Shown: positions 1-8,240, counted from the first letter of the stretch. The stretch is DNA of 27,274 nucleotides from Tychonema litorale BBK16 (GCF_021648855.1 NZ_JAKJHX010000015.1:1-27274), one strand, 5' to 3'. Numbers and translations: made by a program. Notes: generated from the letters alone by a model not told the origin.

Positions 1-140
1 AGGATGTTTCAACACGTAGATGTTTTTGTTCTTACTCACAATCTAATTATAGCACAAGTACCACGGCGGTTAAAACCGCACGAGTCGCTTCCCTCTCAGG
101 ACTAAAGTCGCTGAGTTTCCCCCATCCCGTATTAATTTTT

Positions 141-917
141 ATGAAAGATGGACAAGAAACACGTTTCGTACCCACAGTCGTGATTGCCAGTGTTTGCGGT
201 TTGGCTTTATTAACGGGAGGTAGCATTGCTTGGTGGAGTAGTAGCCGTTCCTCAACGTCGGCTGTTACGCAGTCTGCTGCTCCCACTACTGCTCCCATAC
301 AGTCCCCTACTCCTGGGGAATCTCCTGCTGCAATTATTCCCGTACCTGCTCCAAATCCTGTTGAGATACCGGAGGAGGCTCAGACACCACAAGTTCAGAC
401 CCCCCAGACTCGGACGCCACAAGCTCAAACGTCGCAGGCTCTCAAGTCACCGTCGTCGCAGCCTCAGCCCGCACAGCCAAGGGCTATTCAGACGGTTCAA
501 GTCTACTGGGTTAAAGATGCCGGGGGTAAATTTCAGGGGGTTCCTACCACAGTAGCTCTCAAAGAAGCCGATCGCTCTGATACAACTTTACAGGTTGCTT
601 TTAACAGTTTGTTGGCTGGACCAAAGGATGCAAATGTTTCTAGCGAAATTCCCAAGGGGACAAAACTGAGGAGTTTGAGTGTCAAGAATGAGGGAGTTTA
701 CGTCGATTTGTCTGATGAATTTGTTTCGGGAGGAGGTAGCAGTTCGATGAGCAGTCGTTTGGGGCAAGTTATCTATACAGCTACGAGTTTAAAACCGAAT
801 GCCAAAGTTTGGATTTCGGTGGAAGGTAAGCCTCTAGAGCTTTTGGGTGGGGAAGGGTTGGAGGTTGCTCAGCCGAGTACCCGTCAAACTTTTGATAAAA
901 ATTTTCCGATTCCGTAA
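141..917 (+). CDS. GerMN domain protein with proline/glutamine-rich linker
   Basis: This 258-residue protein begins with a short basic stretch and a hydrophobic anchor (about residues 11-32), followed by a low-complexity Ser/Thr/Pro/Gln linker (about 38-115) and a C-terminal GerMN-like domain (about 118-245). The domain shows the family pattern: a start like VQVYWV, a central LAGPK, then a YVDLSDEF strand. GerMN domains were named from the spore germination protein GerM, but in cyanobacteria the role is unknown; an envelope or periplasmic location is inferred from the anchor. The ATG is used because the anchor follows directly; no clear Shine-Dalgarno sequence precedes it. It converges on the arsR-like gene, with a 27-bp perfect hairpin between them. 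Confidence 0.85.
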   Translation: MKDGQETRFVPTVVIASVCGLALLTGGSIAWWSSSRSSTSAVTQSAAPTTAPIQSPTPGESPAAIIPVPAPNPVEIPEEAQTPQVQTPQTRTPQAQTSQALKSPSSQPQPAQPRAIQTVQVYWVKDAGGKFQGVPTTVALKEADRSDTTLQVAFNSLLAGPKDANVSSEIPKGTKLRSLSVKNEGVYVDLSDEFVSGGGSSSMSSRLGQVIYTATSLKPNAKVWISVEGKPLELLGGEGLEVAQPSTRQTFDKNFPIP

Positions 918-949
918 TTTTTAGTCATCAAACTAATTAACCATTAGTC

Positions 950-976
950 ATATCAATTCCGGTTGCACCGGAATGA
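950..976. repeat. Interspersed repeat with core atatcaattccgg, copy 1
   Basis: The 13-nt core (950-962) is followed by a short hairpin: attccgg (956-962), a 5-nt loop, then ccggaat (968-974). The same core recurs at 8475-8487 and, on the other strand, at 22476-22488. The next 14 or so bases are also similar in all three copies. Here the element lies directly beside the 27-bp hairpin at 979-1043. Confidence 0.7.
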
Positions 977-978
977 TA

Positions 979-1043
979 GAGTCCAAGGCAGTGCCGTTTC
1001 CCTACGCCTATTAATTGTAGGGAAACGGCACTGCCTTGGACTC
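979..1043. repeat. Perfect 27-bp inverted repeat between convergent genes
   Basis: The arms 979-1005 and 1017-1043 are exact reverse complements around an 11-nt A/T-rich loop. Each arm holds the core ggcagtgccgt, which also occurs in the 39-bp array at 22282-22459 and, slightly changed, at 2178-2204. The position between two convergent genes suggests it could act as a two-way transcription terminator, although no T-run follows it. The shared core points to a dispersed repeat family. Confidence 0.85.
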
Positions 1044-1068
1044 CGTTTCTCAAATTGGGGACTAAAAA

Positions 1069-1422
1069 TTATGGCTTGGTAGTGAGAGTGAAAGCTCTAA
1101 ATTGTTGGGCTTGTTGTTCGATCCGAGTGGCAAGCCGATCGCATACCATAGTAGACAACTCAAAAATCAACTGATCCTCCACCTTGTAATAGGCGGAAGT
1201 TCCTTCACTCCGGCGAGTGAGAATACCAGCTTGGAGCATAAGTTTTAGGTGCTTAGAAACATTGGCTTGACTGGTTTGAGTAGCTTCCACCAACTCTTGC
1301 ACGCATTTTTCGCCGTCGCGAAGCAAGTTCAGAATTCGCAAACGCATTGGCTCGCTCAAAATACTGAAATATTCAGCAACTTGTTGTACAACCTCTTGAG
1401 GAACAGGCTGGGATGACTTCAT
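1069..1422 (-). CDS. ArsR/SmtB-family winged-helix transcriptional regulator
   Basis: A 117-residue single-domain regulator. A winged helix-turn-helix spans about residues 15-85, with the recognition region TSQANVSKHLKLM followed by the wing RRSEGTSAYYKV. The size and the layout (ILSEPMRLRILNLL, then the HTH) fit the ArsR family, whose members are dimeric repressors usually released by metals or redox change. Only one Cys (C40) sits near the classical alpha-3 metal site, where a CxC pair would be expected; a second (C94) lies in the last helix. Classical arsenite sensing is therefore not supported. I chose ATG 1422 over TTG 1425 because AGG lies 9 nt upstream. It follows accB by about 70 nt on the same strand. 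No target gene is obvious. Confidence 0.88.
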   Translation of the reverse strand: MKSSQPVPQEVVQQVAEYFSILSEPMRLRILNLLRDGEKCVQELVEATQTSQANVSKHLKLMLQAGILTRRSEGTSAYYKVEDQLIFELSTMVCDRLATRIEQQAQQFRAFTLTTKP

Positions 1423-1491
1423 CAAACTGACCTGGGAGAAGTGATCTGGAAATATTAGGACTTATTCTGTCTATAACAATCAAGTAATCCT

Positions 1492-2046
1492 TCAATCCGG
1501 ATTAATTCTCATCAAAATTTGACCGTACTCCACAGGCTCGCCATTCTGAACTAAGATTTCCATCACTTGACCCGATACCTCATCGGCATCGATTTCATTC
1601 ATGAGCTTCATCGCTTCAATAATACAGACTGTTTGGCTGACTTTGATGCGATCGCCCACTGCCACAAAAGGCGGTTCATCGGGAGCAGCAGCCCGATAAA
1701 AGGTTCCTACCATCGGCGAAATAATTGACACCCATTTGGTATCAACAGGGGCAGGCACAGCGGCAAGCACAGCAGCAGGAGCCAATGGTGCAGAGTCGGT
1801 GAGACTTGCTCCTGAATTTTGACTAACAGTAGAAGGTGACGCTAAAGTGGGGGTAGCAGAAGTTTCTGCGATCGTCGCGAGAGTCGTAACTGCCGGATGG
1901 CCAACAGCTAAGGTTCCTGGTTCGCTGGCTTGAACACCTTTACGTATAGTCAGTTCAAGCTCTCCACTTTTTAACGTCAGCTCCGAAATGCCCGTTTTGT
2001 CTAAAACAGTTAGCAGTTCGCAAAGCTGGTTTAAGTCTAGTTGCAC
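1492..2046 (-). CDS. accB: Biotin carboxyl carrier protein of acetyl-CoA carboxylase
   Basis: AccB carries the biotin cofactor of acetyl-CoA carboxylase, the first committed step of fatty acid synthesis, and shuttles carboxylate between the biotin carboxylase and the carboxyltransferase. The 184-residue protein has the usual N-terminal helix (LNQLCELLTVLDKTGISELTL), an Ala/Pro/Thr-rich flexible linker (about 45-102), and a biotinyl domain (about 105-183) with the attachment motif EAMKLMNEI; the biotinylated lysine is K147. The start is GTG. It lies downstream of efp on the same strand, a pairing common in cyanobacteria, but here heptamer repeats fill the gap between the two. Confidence 0.97.
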   Translation of the reverse strand: MQLDLNQLCELLTVLDKTGISELTLKSGELELTIRKGVQASEPGTLAVGHPAVTTLATIAETSATPTLASPSTVSQNSGASLTDSAPLAPAAVLAAVPAPVDTKWVSIISPMVGTFYRAAAPDEPPFVAVGDRIKVSQTVCIIEAMKLMNEIDADEVSGQVMEILVQNGEPVEYGQILMRINPD

Positions 2047-2061
2047 AGCAGATTCAAGGGT

Positions 2062-2151
2062 AATTGAGAATTGAGAATTGGGAATTGAGAATTGGGAATT
2101 GAGAATTGGGAATTGAGAATTGGGAATTGGGAATTGGGAATTGGGAATTGG
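2062..2151. repeat. Short tandem heptamer repeats (aattggg/aattgag)
   Basis: About twelve 7-nt units, alternating between aattgag and aattggg, sit in the gap between efp and accB. They resemble the short tandemly repeated repetitive (STRR) sequences known from filamentous cyanobacteria. Closely related units occur at about 4538-4615, 8109-8178, 10081-10157 and 10230-10274. Confidence 0.85.
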
Positions 2152-2177
2152 ACTTTCCCTATATGGTTAGAGTCCTG

Positions 2178-2204
2178 TAGGGACACGGCATTGCCGTCTC
2201 CCTA
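2178..2204. repeat. Degenerate palindrome of the ggcagtgcc family
   Basis: A single imperfect palindrome (gtagggacacggca, then ttgccgtctccct) lies between the heptamer block and the 3' end of efp. It is related to the hairpin at 979-1043 and the array at 22282-22459. Confidence 0.6.
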
Positions 2205-2228
2205 AATCTGGGAACCTGCAACGCGGGT

Positions 2229-2786
2229 TTATTCTCGGCCGAGGTACTTGTCTTCGCGAGTATCGATCCGAATCCGTTCTCCAATGGAAATAAATAGAGG
2301 CACCATAATCTGAGCTCCGGTGGAGAGGATGGCGGGTTTACTGCCGCCGGTGGCAGTATCTCCTTTAACTCCGGGATCGGTTTCAGTCACTTCTAAGACA
2401 ACCGAGTTGGGCAGTTCAACTTCAAGAATTTGGTCGTTCCAACGGAGGATGTTGACTTCCATCCCTTCAGTGAGGTATTTGACGCGATCGCCTATTTGCT
2501 TGGCAGTGAGGTTGCTTTCCTCGTAAGTTTCCATATCCATAAAGACGAACTGCTCGCCCTCTTTATAGGTATGCTGCATGGCGCTCTTTTCCAGATTGGC
2601 TTGAGGCAGACTTTCCCCAGCCCGGAAGGTGTTCTCTACTACGTTTCCGGTTTGGACGTTTTTGAGTTTTGTCCGCACAAAAGCCGAGCCTTTTCCTGGC
2701 TTGACGTGGAGGAATTCAATCACCCGCCACACGCCACCATTCCATTCAATGGAAACACCTGATCGAAAGTCGTTACTGGAGATCAT
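2229..2786 (-). CDS. efp: Translation elongation factor P
   Basis: EF-P binds ribosomes stalled at proline runs and promotes peptide bond formation. The 185-residue product matches the normal length and three-domain layout: an N-terminal KOW-like domain (about 1-64) followed by two OB folds. The tip loop KPGKGSAF carries K32 at the position modified in E. coli. The start [10 protein letters not shown] at 2786 matches the family N-terminus. The frame stays open to a further upstream start at 2846, which would add 20 residues not expected in EF-P. Neither start has a clear Shine-Dalgarno sequence. The gene diverges from the cyclophilin gene and leads toward accB. Confidence 0.97.
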   Translation of the reverse strand: MISSNDFRSGVSIEWNGGVWRVIEFLHVKPGKGSAFVRTKLKNVQTGNVVENTFRAGESLPQANLEKSAMQHTYKEGEQFVFMDMETYEESNLTAKQIGDRVKYLTEGMEVNILRWNDQILEVELPNSVVLEVTETDPGVKGDTATGGSKPAILSTGAQIMVPLFISIGERIRIDTREDKYLGRE

Positions 2787-2977
2787 ATAAATTTTTGCAG
2801 GCAATCCCGTCGCCAAGTGGCACGGGGGAACTACATCAAAAAACAATTTGCATTTTATTTTACCGTTGAAAGGGAGTTTTAGATAGAACCCAAAATATCC
2901 AGAGATTCTTCTCCTATGGCAACTTAGAAGGCGGGCAGCGCTGTGGGAAGATAATAAAGGTAATAAAACTTAAAATT

Positions 2978-4102
2978 ATGCTGCATTGGTCTAATTTCGC
3001 GATCGATACGTGGAAGCGCTGGGTCAAAACTGGTGTCTTAGCACTCCTCCTATTCACCCTTTCCCTGAATTTCAGTCCGGTATCCCATGCCAAACGCCCC
3101 AGTCGCAGTATGCCTGCGGGGAATGCGATTACCGACGGCCGGGCGCTGCTGCGATTCGCTCTACCTATTGACAATAAGACTGTGCGAGAAGTGCAAATCA
3201 GTCTCGAAGACATTGGAAACCATATTCGCTCGAAACGTTGGGGGCCGATTAGTAACGATGTCAGTAAGGCTTCGAGGCTGCTCAATTTGCGGGAGTCGGA
3301 TATTTTACAAAGTATTCCTGATCCTAAAAAGCCGGAAGCTCAAGCTCTAGTGGTACAAGTTAAGGAGGGAATTTCCCTGCTGGAAAAGGCTGTTGAGGCT
3401 AAGGACAGAGAAACAGTGATTGATTTGAAAGCCAAAATACTCCGTTCGGTTGGTAATATCGAAGAGTTAATGGTGACAGGGTTTCCGTTTGAAGTCCCTT
3501 CAGAATATGCTAATTTGCCTCAACTGAAAGGTCGCGCTACGGTGGCTGTGGAAACTGAAAAAGGGCTAATTACTGTTGTGCTGGATGGCTACAGTGCGCC
3601 GGTGACTGCTGGTAATTTTGTGGATTTGGTCGATCGCGGTTTTTATAATGGCTTACCATTTATTCGATCGGAAGAATCCTATGTGTTACAAACCGGAGAC
3701 CCCGAAGGTAAAGAAGAGGGTTTTATTGACCCTGGTACTGGCAAATACCGGAATGTGCCACTAGAAGTTCTCGTCAGAGACGACAAGGAACCTGTCTATG
3801 GGATTACTCTAGAAGATGCGGGACGTTATCGAGATGAACCTGTTTTGCCTTTTTCTGCCTATGGTACTTTAGCAATGGCCCGTGCTGAAGCTGAACCTGA
3901 TAGCGGTTCTTCGCAGTTTTTCTTTTTCTTGTTTGAACCTGAACTGACACCGGCTGGTCTGAATCTGTTGGACGGTCGCTATGCTGTTTTTGGTTATATG
4001 ATTGAGGGAAAAGAAGTTTTGGATCAACTGAAGCAGGGAGACAAAATTGTATCTGCTAAGGTAATTAAAGGGATCGAAAATTTGGTAAAACCTCAAGTTT
4101 AA
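2978..4102 (+). CDS. TLP40/CYP38-like lumenal peptidyl-prolyl cis-trans isomerase
   Basis: A 374-residue cyclophilin-type protein. A signal peptide (basic start, hydrophobic core about 19-32, probable cleavage after VSHA near residue 38) directs export. A helical N-terminal region (about 50-165) precedes the cyclophilin domain (about 185-370), recognised by NFVDLVDRGFYNG, SGSSQFFFF and LDGRYAVFGYMIEG. This order matches plant TLP40/CYP38 and its cyanobacterial relatives, which assist photosystem II assembly in the thylakoid lumen. The catalytic Arg region is present (FIRSEES), but several residues around the active site differ from CypA; CYP38-type proteins are often weak or inactive isomerases. 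A hairpin terminator follows the gene. Confidence 0.92.
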   Translation: MLHWSNFAIDTWKRWVKTGVLALLLFTLSLNFSPVSHAKRPSRSMPAGNAITDGRALLRFALPIDNKTVREVQISLEDIGNHIRSKRWGPISNDVSKASRLLNLRESDILQSIPDPKKPEAQALVVQVKEGISLLEKAVEAKDRETVIDLKAKILRSVGNIEELMVTGFPFEVPSEYANLPQLKGRATVAVETEKGLITVVLDGYSAPVTAGNFVDLVDRGFYNGLPFIRSEESYVLQTGDPEGKEEGFIDPGTGKYRNVPLEVLVRDDKEPVYGITLEDAGRYRDEPVLPFSAYGTLAMARAEAEPDSGSSQFFFFLFEPELTPAGLNLLDGRYAVFGYMIEGKEVLDQLKQGDKIVSAKVIKGIENLVKPQV

Positions 4103-4158
4103 TTGGTGACGGCGATAGCAAACAATGAGGGCGATTGAAATCGCGTCTATACAAACAA

Positions 4159-4189
4159 AGCCCGCCTCCGCGGGCTGAAAGTTTTTTTT
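4159..4189 (+). terminator. Rho-independent terminator after the cyclophilin gene
   Basis: A 7-bp GC-rich stem (agcccgc, loop ctcc, gcgggct; 4159-4176) is followed by gaaag and an uninterrupted run of Ts. It lies 57 nt after the cyclophilin stop codon and just before the next gene. Confidence 0.75.
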
Positions 4190-4222
4190 AGAGCATGATT
4201 GAACTAAATAACTTTATCAAAT

Positions 4223-4537
4223 ATGGCGATTTTAGAATTTTTATTGGCAATTGGTTTGAGTGGATTTGTCGGTTTATTTGTTGTCAATAATTTGAATGAA
4301 AGCAAGCAAAAAAGACAGTTAGATGAGGCTTTTTATCAGTTATTAGAAACTCAAAATAGTCAAATTTCACTGATTCAACTGGCGGCTAGCGCTAGGGTGG
4401 AGGCTCAAGTCGCTCAGCAGTATTTAGACCGACAAGTTAAGATTTTTTCGGCGATTTTAGATGTGGATGATGAAGGAGATACTTTTTATAGATTTCCGAG
4501 GTTGCGTTTGCCGCCGAGTTCGACTCAGGAATGGTAA
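4223..4537 (+). CDS. Small single-pass membrane protein, unknown function
   Basis: I do not recognise this 104-residue protein as a characterised family. It has one N-terminal membrane segment (about residues 3-23) and a soluble tail. The tail reads like a small helical or winged-helix fold: SQISLIQLAASARVEAQVAQQYL, with Ala-rich helices and an acidic DVDDEGDTFYRF near the end. The body resembles the helix-turn-helix part of cyanobacterial proteins that begin with a hydrophobic anchor, but this is a loose impression. It starts 33 nt after a terminator, so it probably has its own promoter. Its stop codon lies at the edge of a block of degenerate heptamer repeats. Confidence 0.75.
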   Translation: MAILEFLLAIGLSGFVGLFVVNNLNESKQKRQLDEAFYQLLETQNSQISLIQLAASARVEAQVAQQYLDRQVKIFSAILDVDDEGDTFYRFPRLRLPPSSTQEW

Positions 4538-4660
4538 TGGAATGGGGAATGGGGCATAGGGCATTGGGCATGGGGAATCGGGCATTGGGCATGGGGCATG
4601 GGGAATTGGGCATTATCACCAACAACTAACGAATAACCAATAACCAATAACCAATAACAT
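4538..4660. repeat. Degenerate heptamer repeats and ataacca repeats
   Basis: G-rich units (ggggcat, tgggcat, gggaatc) run to about 4615, followed by A/T-rich units of the type ataacca (about 4630-4660). Together with 4661-4796, where I see no other structure, this fills the gap before the PEP-CTERM gene. Confidence 0.75.
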
Positions 4661-4796
4661 TAAGAATATAAACTTTTGTAACAAATCCTGTGTCTACGCA
4701 TAAAAGCTCGATCGCGCATCAGATAAATATACAGGGAACTCGTTCTCTACTCCCCAAAGGGGTTAGACCAACTTGATGACAAAATCTGAGGTGCAC

Positions 4797-6413
4797 ATGA
4801 AAAGATTCACAAAAATGCTTGAACAACATCCCCTGAAAGGCTTTGTTCAAAACTGTCTCTCGCTGACTGCTTTTACAGTATTGGGATTTACCGCAGTTGA
4901 ACCAGTCAACGCCGCCAGTATCCATACAGGTTTTGCTTCCTATGGGATTACCGACCTCGGCGAAGGCAATACTTACAGCATCAACAATCTGGGACAAGTA
5001 ATCGTTGGTCAGAAAGGTGTTGGTTGGATATGGGACAACGGTCAACTGACTGAGGTCAAAGATAGCACTTGGGCTTACCAAATGAATAATTCTGGCCAAG
5101 TTGTGGGTCGCTATCTGAGTGAAAATTGGACGGATAATGCCTACGTCTGGGAAAACGGTACAAGGACTGACCTCGGTTATTTTGGTGGTATCAGTAGTCT
5201 GGCTAGTGACATCAATGAGGCTGGACAAATAGTTGGTAGGTTTATGATTTCCCAAGAAAAATTTAATCCCTTTTTGTGGCAAAACGGCAAGATGATTGAT
5301 CTCGGTACTCTTGGTTTCAATGGAGGAGCTCAGGGTATCAATAACCGAGGGCAAGTTGTTGGTTATTCGGGCCTTGCTTTCGGCATAACTCATGCTTTCC
5401 AATGGGAAAATGGTCGGATGATTGACTTGGGAACTCTTCCAGGGTATAACGACAGCACAGCTTATGATATCAATGATGCTGGACAGGCAGTTGGTGCTTC
5501 TGCAAATAATATCACTCAGCAAGAGCGCGCTACTCTGTGGTCTAATGGTCAAATTACAGATTTGGGTACTCTCGGCGGCAATAAAACTGCTGCGGTTGAT
5601 ATTAACAATAAAGGTCAAGTAGTCGGTTTTGGAAACACTACTGGCAATGGTGGACTTGCTCATGGTTTCATCTGGGAAGATGGCAAGATTGCTGATGTCA
5701 ATAGCCTGATTGATGTGAATTCTGGCTGGTTTTTACAGCAAATAAACGGCATTAACGATGCCGGACAAATGGTAGGCCAAGGCATTAACCGTGCGACTGG
5801 GAAACAGCATGGTTTTCTGCTGAACCCGATTGCCGGTAGTTCTCAGCGAAATCCGTTTTTACCTGATAACTTTGAGGATGGTTGGCATATTTTTAGTAAT
5901 GTCGCCAATCGTCTCTGGTTTGATCCGCCGACATCTACTGGTTTTACTTTCAAAATAGGTGATGATGCGACTTCTGATCGAGGGATTGCTGATGGGTTGA
6001 TGGTTGACCAAAACCCTGCACTTAATCCCCGAACCGAACCATCGCTATTCACCAAAATCCTTGGTTTACCTAGTGGGATTGATGCTGACGAACTTTTTTC
6101 TGTCTTAGTTGGCGGGAAAGAAATCGGCAAATTCAAACCCAATGAAGTTGTAGATTTTGTATCTTTACTCGGTTACGGTGTCTCGGAGTTTCGCGTCGCT
6201 AGTATCGATGCAGAAATTGACCCGAAAAATCCTGTAGCTTTTCCGATTAAGTTGGAATCGAATCGGGATAAGTTTTCGTTTAAGATGCGGGCTGATGCTG
6301 CTGAACCTGTTCCTGAACCTTCAGAAATTGCGGGGATCGTAACTTCTGCTGCTTTTCTTGCTGGGCTAGTGCTCAAGCGGAAACGGAAATTAGCGATTGA
6401 ATCGGTGATTTAA
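4797..6413 (+). CDS. HAF-repeat extracellular protein with PEP-CTERM anchor
   Basis: The chosen start, ATG 4797, has gaggtg 5 nt upstream; in-frame TTG 4773 and ATG 4776 lie further upstream without one. The protein (538 residues) has an export signal (MKRFTKM, then a hydrophobic stretch ending near VNAAS). At least four HAF-type repeats follow, each about 45 residues, with the pattern DLGTLGG...A.DIN..GQVVG; this probably forms a beta-propeller-like fold. The C-terminus has VPEPSE, a hydrophobic helix and a basic tail (LKRKRK), the PEP-CTERM sorting signal that exosortase recognises and cleaves. No exosortase gene is in the window. The role is unknown; surface or matrix attachment is inferred. 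A long antisense frame here comes from the repeats and I do not regard it as a gene. Confidence 0.93.
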   Translation: MKRFTKMLEQHPLKGFVQNCLSLTAFTVLGFTAVEPVNAASIHTGFASYGITDLGEGNTYSINNLGQVIVGQKGVGWIWDNGQLTEVKDSTWAYQMNNSGQVVGRYLSENWTDNAYVWENGTRTDLGYFGGISSLASDINEAGQIVGRFMISQEKFNPFLWQNGKMIDLGTLGFNGGAQGINNRGQVVGYSGLAFGITHAFQWENGRMIDLGTLPGYNDSTAYDINDAGQAVGASANNITQQERATLWSNGQITDLGTLGGNKTAAVDINNKGQVVGFGNTTGNGGLAHGFIWEDGKIADVNSLIDVNSGWFLQQINGINDAGQMVGQGINRATGKQHGFLLNPIAGSSQRNPFLPDNFEDGWHIFSNVANRLWFDPPTSTGFTFKIGDDATSDRGIADGLMVDQNPALNPRTEPSLFTKILGLPSGIDADELFSVLVGGKEIGKFKPNEVVDFVSLLGYGVSEFRVASIDAEIDPKNPVAFPIKLESNRDKFSFKMRADAAEPVPEPSEIAGIVTSAAFLAGLVLKRKRKLAIESVI

Positions 6414-6432
6414 ATCGCTGCTTTTCAAACAA

Positions 6433-6463
6433 AGAATCCCCGTGCATTCACGTCGGGGATTCT
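6433..6463. terminator. Hairpin between convergent genes
   Basis: A 10-bp perfect stem (6433-6442 with 6454-6463, arms agaatccccg and cggggattct) lies between the PEP-CTERM gene and the thioredoxin gene. Its position suggests a terminator for both. The flanking A-rich (left) and T-containing (right) sequence is only weakly terminator-like. Confidence 0.6.
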
Positions 6464-6467
6464 CAAT

Positions 6468-7073
6468 TTACTGTACTTGACTCCCGTGGGCGCGGGGGTC
6501 GGAACTGCTTGTTTTCACAGGCCCTGTGGCGGGTGTAAAATTAGAAACTTGACCCGTAGCTTTGGCGTGTGGCAACTCTTTTTCGGCAATTAAAGCCTCT
6601 AAGTTAGCTTCCATAATGGTGCGTGGCGCTTCGCCGATTGTTTCAGCGACGGCGCTACCTTTATTGTTTAAATAAACAAAGTGCGGAATTCCATCTACTC
6701 GATATTTGGTGATTTCTGGCAGCCATTTGTCATTGTCCACATTTAACATGACAAAATTTAGTGGTTCGGCATATTTCTGTTTGATTTCACTCAAATCTTT
6801 TGCCATTGACTGACAGCTACCGCACCAATTGGCATAAAATTCTATGAGTGTTGGCTTGCCGTTGGCTAAGGCTGTTTCTAGTGGTGCGGAGGCTTTTGCC
6901 ATTGCGGTGAGACTACTTGATGGTGTTTGGGTTCGTAGTCCGAAAAATATGGATACCGAAAGGGCGATCGCAGCTAATGCAATTAATAAGTTTCTGACCC
7001 GTTTCGCTGCTGAATTTGTTTCCGAATTTTTTGCCGTGGTGGCAGTAGTTGAGTTTGGCGAATTGGAACTCAT
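6468..7073 (-). CDS. txlA: Membrane-anchored thioredoxin-like protein (TxlA/HCF164 type)
   Basis: A thiol:disulfide oxidoreductase with one N-terminal membrane anchor (about residues 26-45) and a thioredoxin domain (about 60-175). The active site is WCGSC (C84, C87) within FYANWCGSCQSM, and the cis-proline motif is GIPHFVYL. The Ser in the WCxxC loop and the overall layout match TxlA of cyanobacteria and plant HCF164, which passes reducing power across the thylakoid membrane for cytochrome c and b6f maturation. I prefer ATG 7073 (201 residues); an in-frame GTG at 7121 adds 16 basic residues. The tail after about residue 180 is Ser/Thr-rich. The gene diverges from the NIL-ferredoxin gene. Confidence 0.88.
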   Translation of the reverse strand: MSSNSPNSTTATTAKNSETNSAAKRVRNLLIALAAIALSVSIFFGLRTQTPSSSLTAMAKASAPLETALANGKPTLIEFYANWCGSCQSMAKDLSEIKQKYAEPLNFVMLNVDNDKWLPEITKYRVDGIPHFVYLNNKGSAVAETIGEAPRTIMEANLEALIAEKELPHAKATGQVSNFTPATGPVKTSSSDPRAHGSQVQ

Positions 7074-7258
7074 AAAATGAATTTGGATTTTAATTGTAGG
7101 TTTTTTATTTTTAATAGCCACCCTAGATTATACCATATTATGAGATGACCACACGTTTATGATAAATATTTTATGAAACTTCCGTGCCGTTGACAAATCT
7201 AAAGTACGCTAAAAAATGAGAATAAAAAAATCACTGTAAATTACCGAGGACTAACAGC

Positions 7259-7663
7259 GTGAAAAAACGGGTAACGCTGACATTTCCCCAGCGATCGATC
7301 CAAATGCCTGTCACCTATCGACTGGCAAAGGATTTTAATGTGGCTGCAAACATTATCCGCGCTCAGGTGGCTCCGAATCAAGTGGGCAAATTGGTGCTAG
7401 AGTTATCTGGGGACATCGACCAACTAGAAGCGGCGATCGACTGGTTGCGATCGCAAAATATCGGGGTTTCCCTCGCCAATCGGGAAATACTTATAGACGA
7501 GGATAGCTGCGTTCACTGTGGTTTATGTACGGGTGTTTGCCCCACAGAAGCCTTGACCCTTGACCCAGAAAGCTTTAGACTAAGTTTTGCCCGATCGCGC
7601 TGTATTGTCTGCGAGCAGTGCATCCCTACCTGTCCGGTGCAAGCTATTTCTACTAACTTGTAG
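7259..7663 (+). CDS. NIL domain plus two-[4Fe-4S] ferredoxin
   Basis: This 134-residue protein joins an N-terminal NIL domain (about residues 10-78) to a bacterial-type ferredoxin domain (about 80-130). Two complete cluster motifs are visible, CVHCGLCTGVCP and CIVCEQCIPTCP, predicting two [4Fe-4S] clusters. NIL domains are also found at the end of methionine ABC transporter ATPases, where they bind methionine, and a NIL-ferredoxin in methanogens takes part in sulfide incorporation into homocysteine; a sulfur or methionine link here is inference. The start is GTG with cgagga 8 nt upstream. A TTGACA at 7190-7195 could be a -35 element, but I see no convincing -10. The next gene begins 3 nt after the stop. 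Confidence 0.92.
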   Translation: MKKRVTLTFPQRSIQMPVTYRLAKDFNVAANIIRAQVAPNQVGKLVLELSGDIDQLEAAIDWLRSQNIGVSLANREILIDEDSCVHCGLCTGVCPTEALTLDPESFRLSFARSRCIVCEQCIPTCPVQAISTNL

Positions 7664-7666
7664 GCT

Positions 7667-8110
7667 ATGAGAAAAAACTCTTGGCTTTCCCTCACCCTAC
7701 TTTTTCTTACCTACTTCTGTTTGGGCTGGAAATTATCTGAGTTTGATGTTCCCCCCCACCTTGTTTGGTTTTTAAGTGTAGCTGTTAGTTTACTGCTATC
7801 TATCGTCTTATCATTCCCATTGAGGGATACGAAAACCTTAATTATGCGGTGGTTATCGACTGATATGGGTGCTTTTATTTCAATTATTGTATGGTCTCTT
7901 GTCGCAGTAATCATTGTTACTTGGCTACACTTGTTTACTACTTGTTTAGTTTTGATATCAGCCGGATCTTTGGCAAGACTTGATATTCAACTATCGGGTT
8001 TCAAGAAATGGCGGTCTTTTGGAATATTAGCTAGTGTTTCTCTGGCGGGTTTGGGCTTGGGAGGTGCGATCGAGTTTTTGTCAGTAACACGCCGACTCGT
8101 ATTTTTCTAA
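7667..8110 (+). CDS. Multi-pass membrane protein, unknown function
   Basis: I do not recognise this 147-residue protein. It has about four hydrophobic segments: near residues 6-22, 30-50, 66-98 (long, possibly two) and 118-136. Short basic loops separate them ([15 protein letters not shown]). It starts 3 nt after the stop of the NIL-ferredoxin gene, so the two are almost certainly co-transcribed. That suggests, without proving, a membrane partner for the ferredoxin. It has no cysteine or histidine pairs that would suggest a redox cofactor. Its stop codon merges with a heptamer repeat block. Confidence 0.8.
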   Translation: MRKNSWLSLTLLFLTYFCLGWKLSEFDVPPHLVWFLSVAVSLLLSIVLSFPLRDTKTLIMRWLSTDMGAFISIIVWSLVAVIIVTWLHLFTTCLVLISAGSLARLDIQLSGFKKWRSFGILASVSLAGLGLGGAIEFLSVTRRLVFF

Positions 8111-8178
8111 TTGGGAATTGGGAATGGGGAATTGGGAATGGGGAATGGGGGATTGGGAATAGGGCATTGGGCATTGGT
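8109..8178. repeat. Heptamer/octamer G-rich repeats (ttgggaa/tggggaa)
   Basis: About ten degenerate units of ttgggaa and tggggaa begin inside the stop codon region of the preceding membrane protein gene. They are the same family as the blocks near 2062, 4538 and 10081. Confidence 0.8.
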
Positions 8179-8220
8179 AATTTCTCCTTATTCCTTATTC
8201 CTTGGCATTCGCAATAAAAA

Positions 8221-8240
8221 AGCAGCTTTAGGGAGCTGCT
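8221..8240 (-). terminator. Possible terminator reading leftward
   Basis: A 7-bp stem (agcagct, 6-nt loop, agctgct) has an A-run immediately to its left, which is a T-run on the minus strand. It could end transcripts coming from aroK about 380 nt away. On the plus strand it has no T-run. Confidence 0.45.

Noticed and set aside
26..53. Possible promoter ttgttc - 16 nt - tatagc before the GerMN gene
   Set aside because: Matches to consensus are too weak to support a promoter.
4719..5663. A 314-residue open frame on the minus strand
   Set aside because: It lies wholly antisense to the HAF-repeat region of the PEP-CTERM gene. The internal repeats and codon bias keep it open, and it shows no family features.
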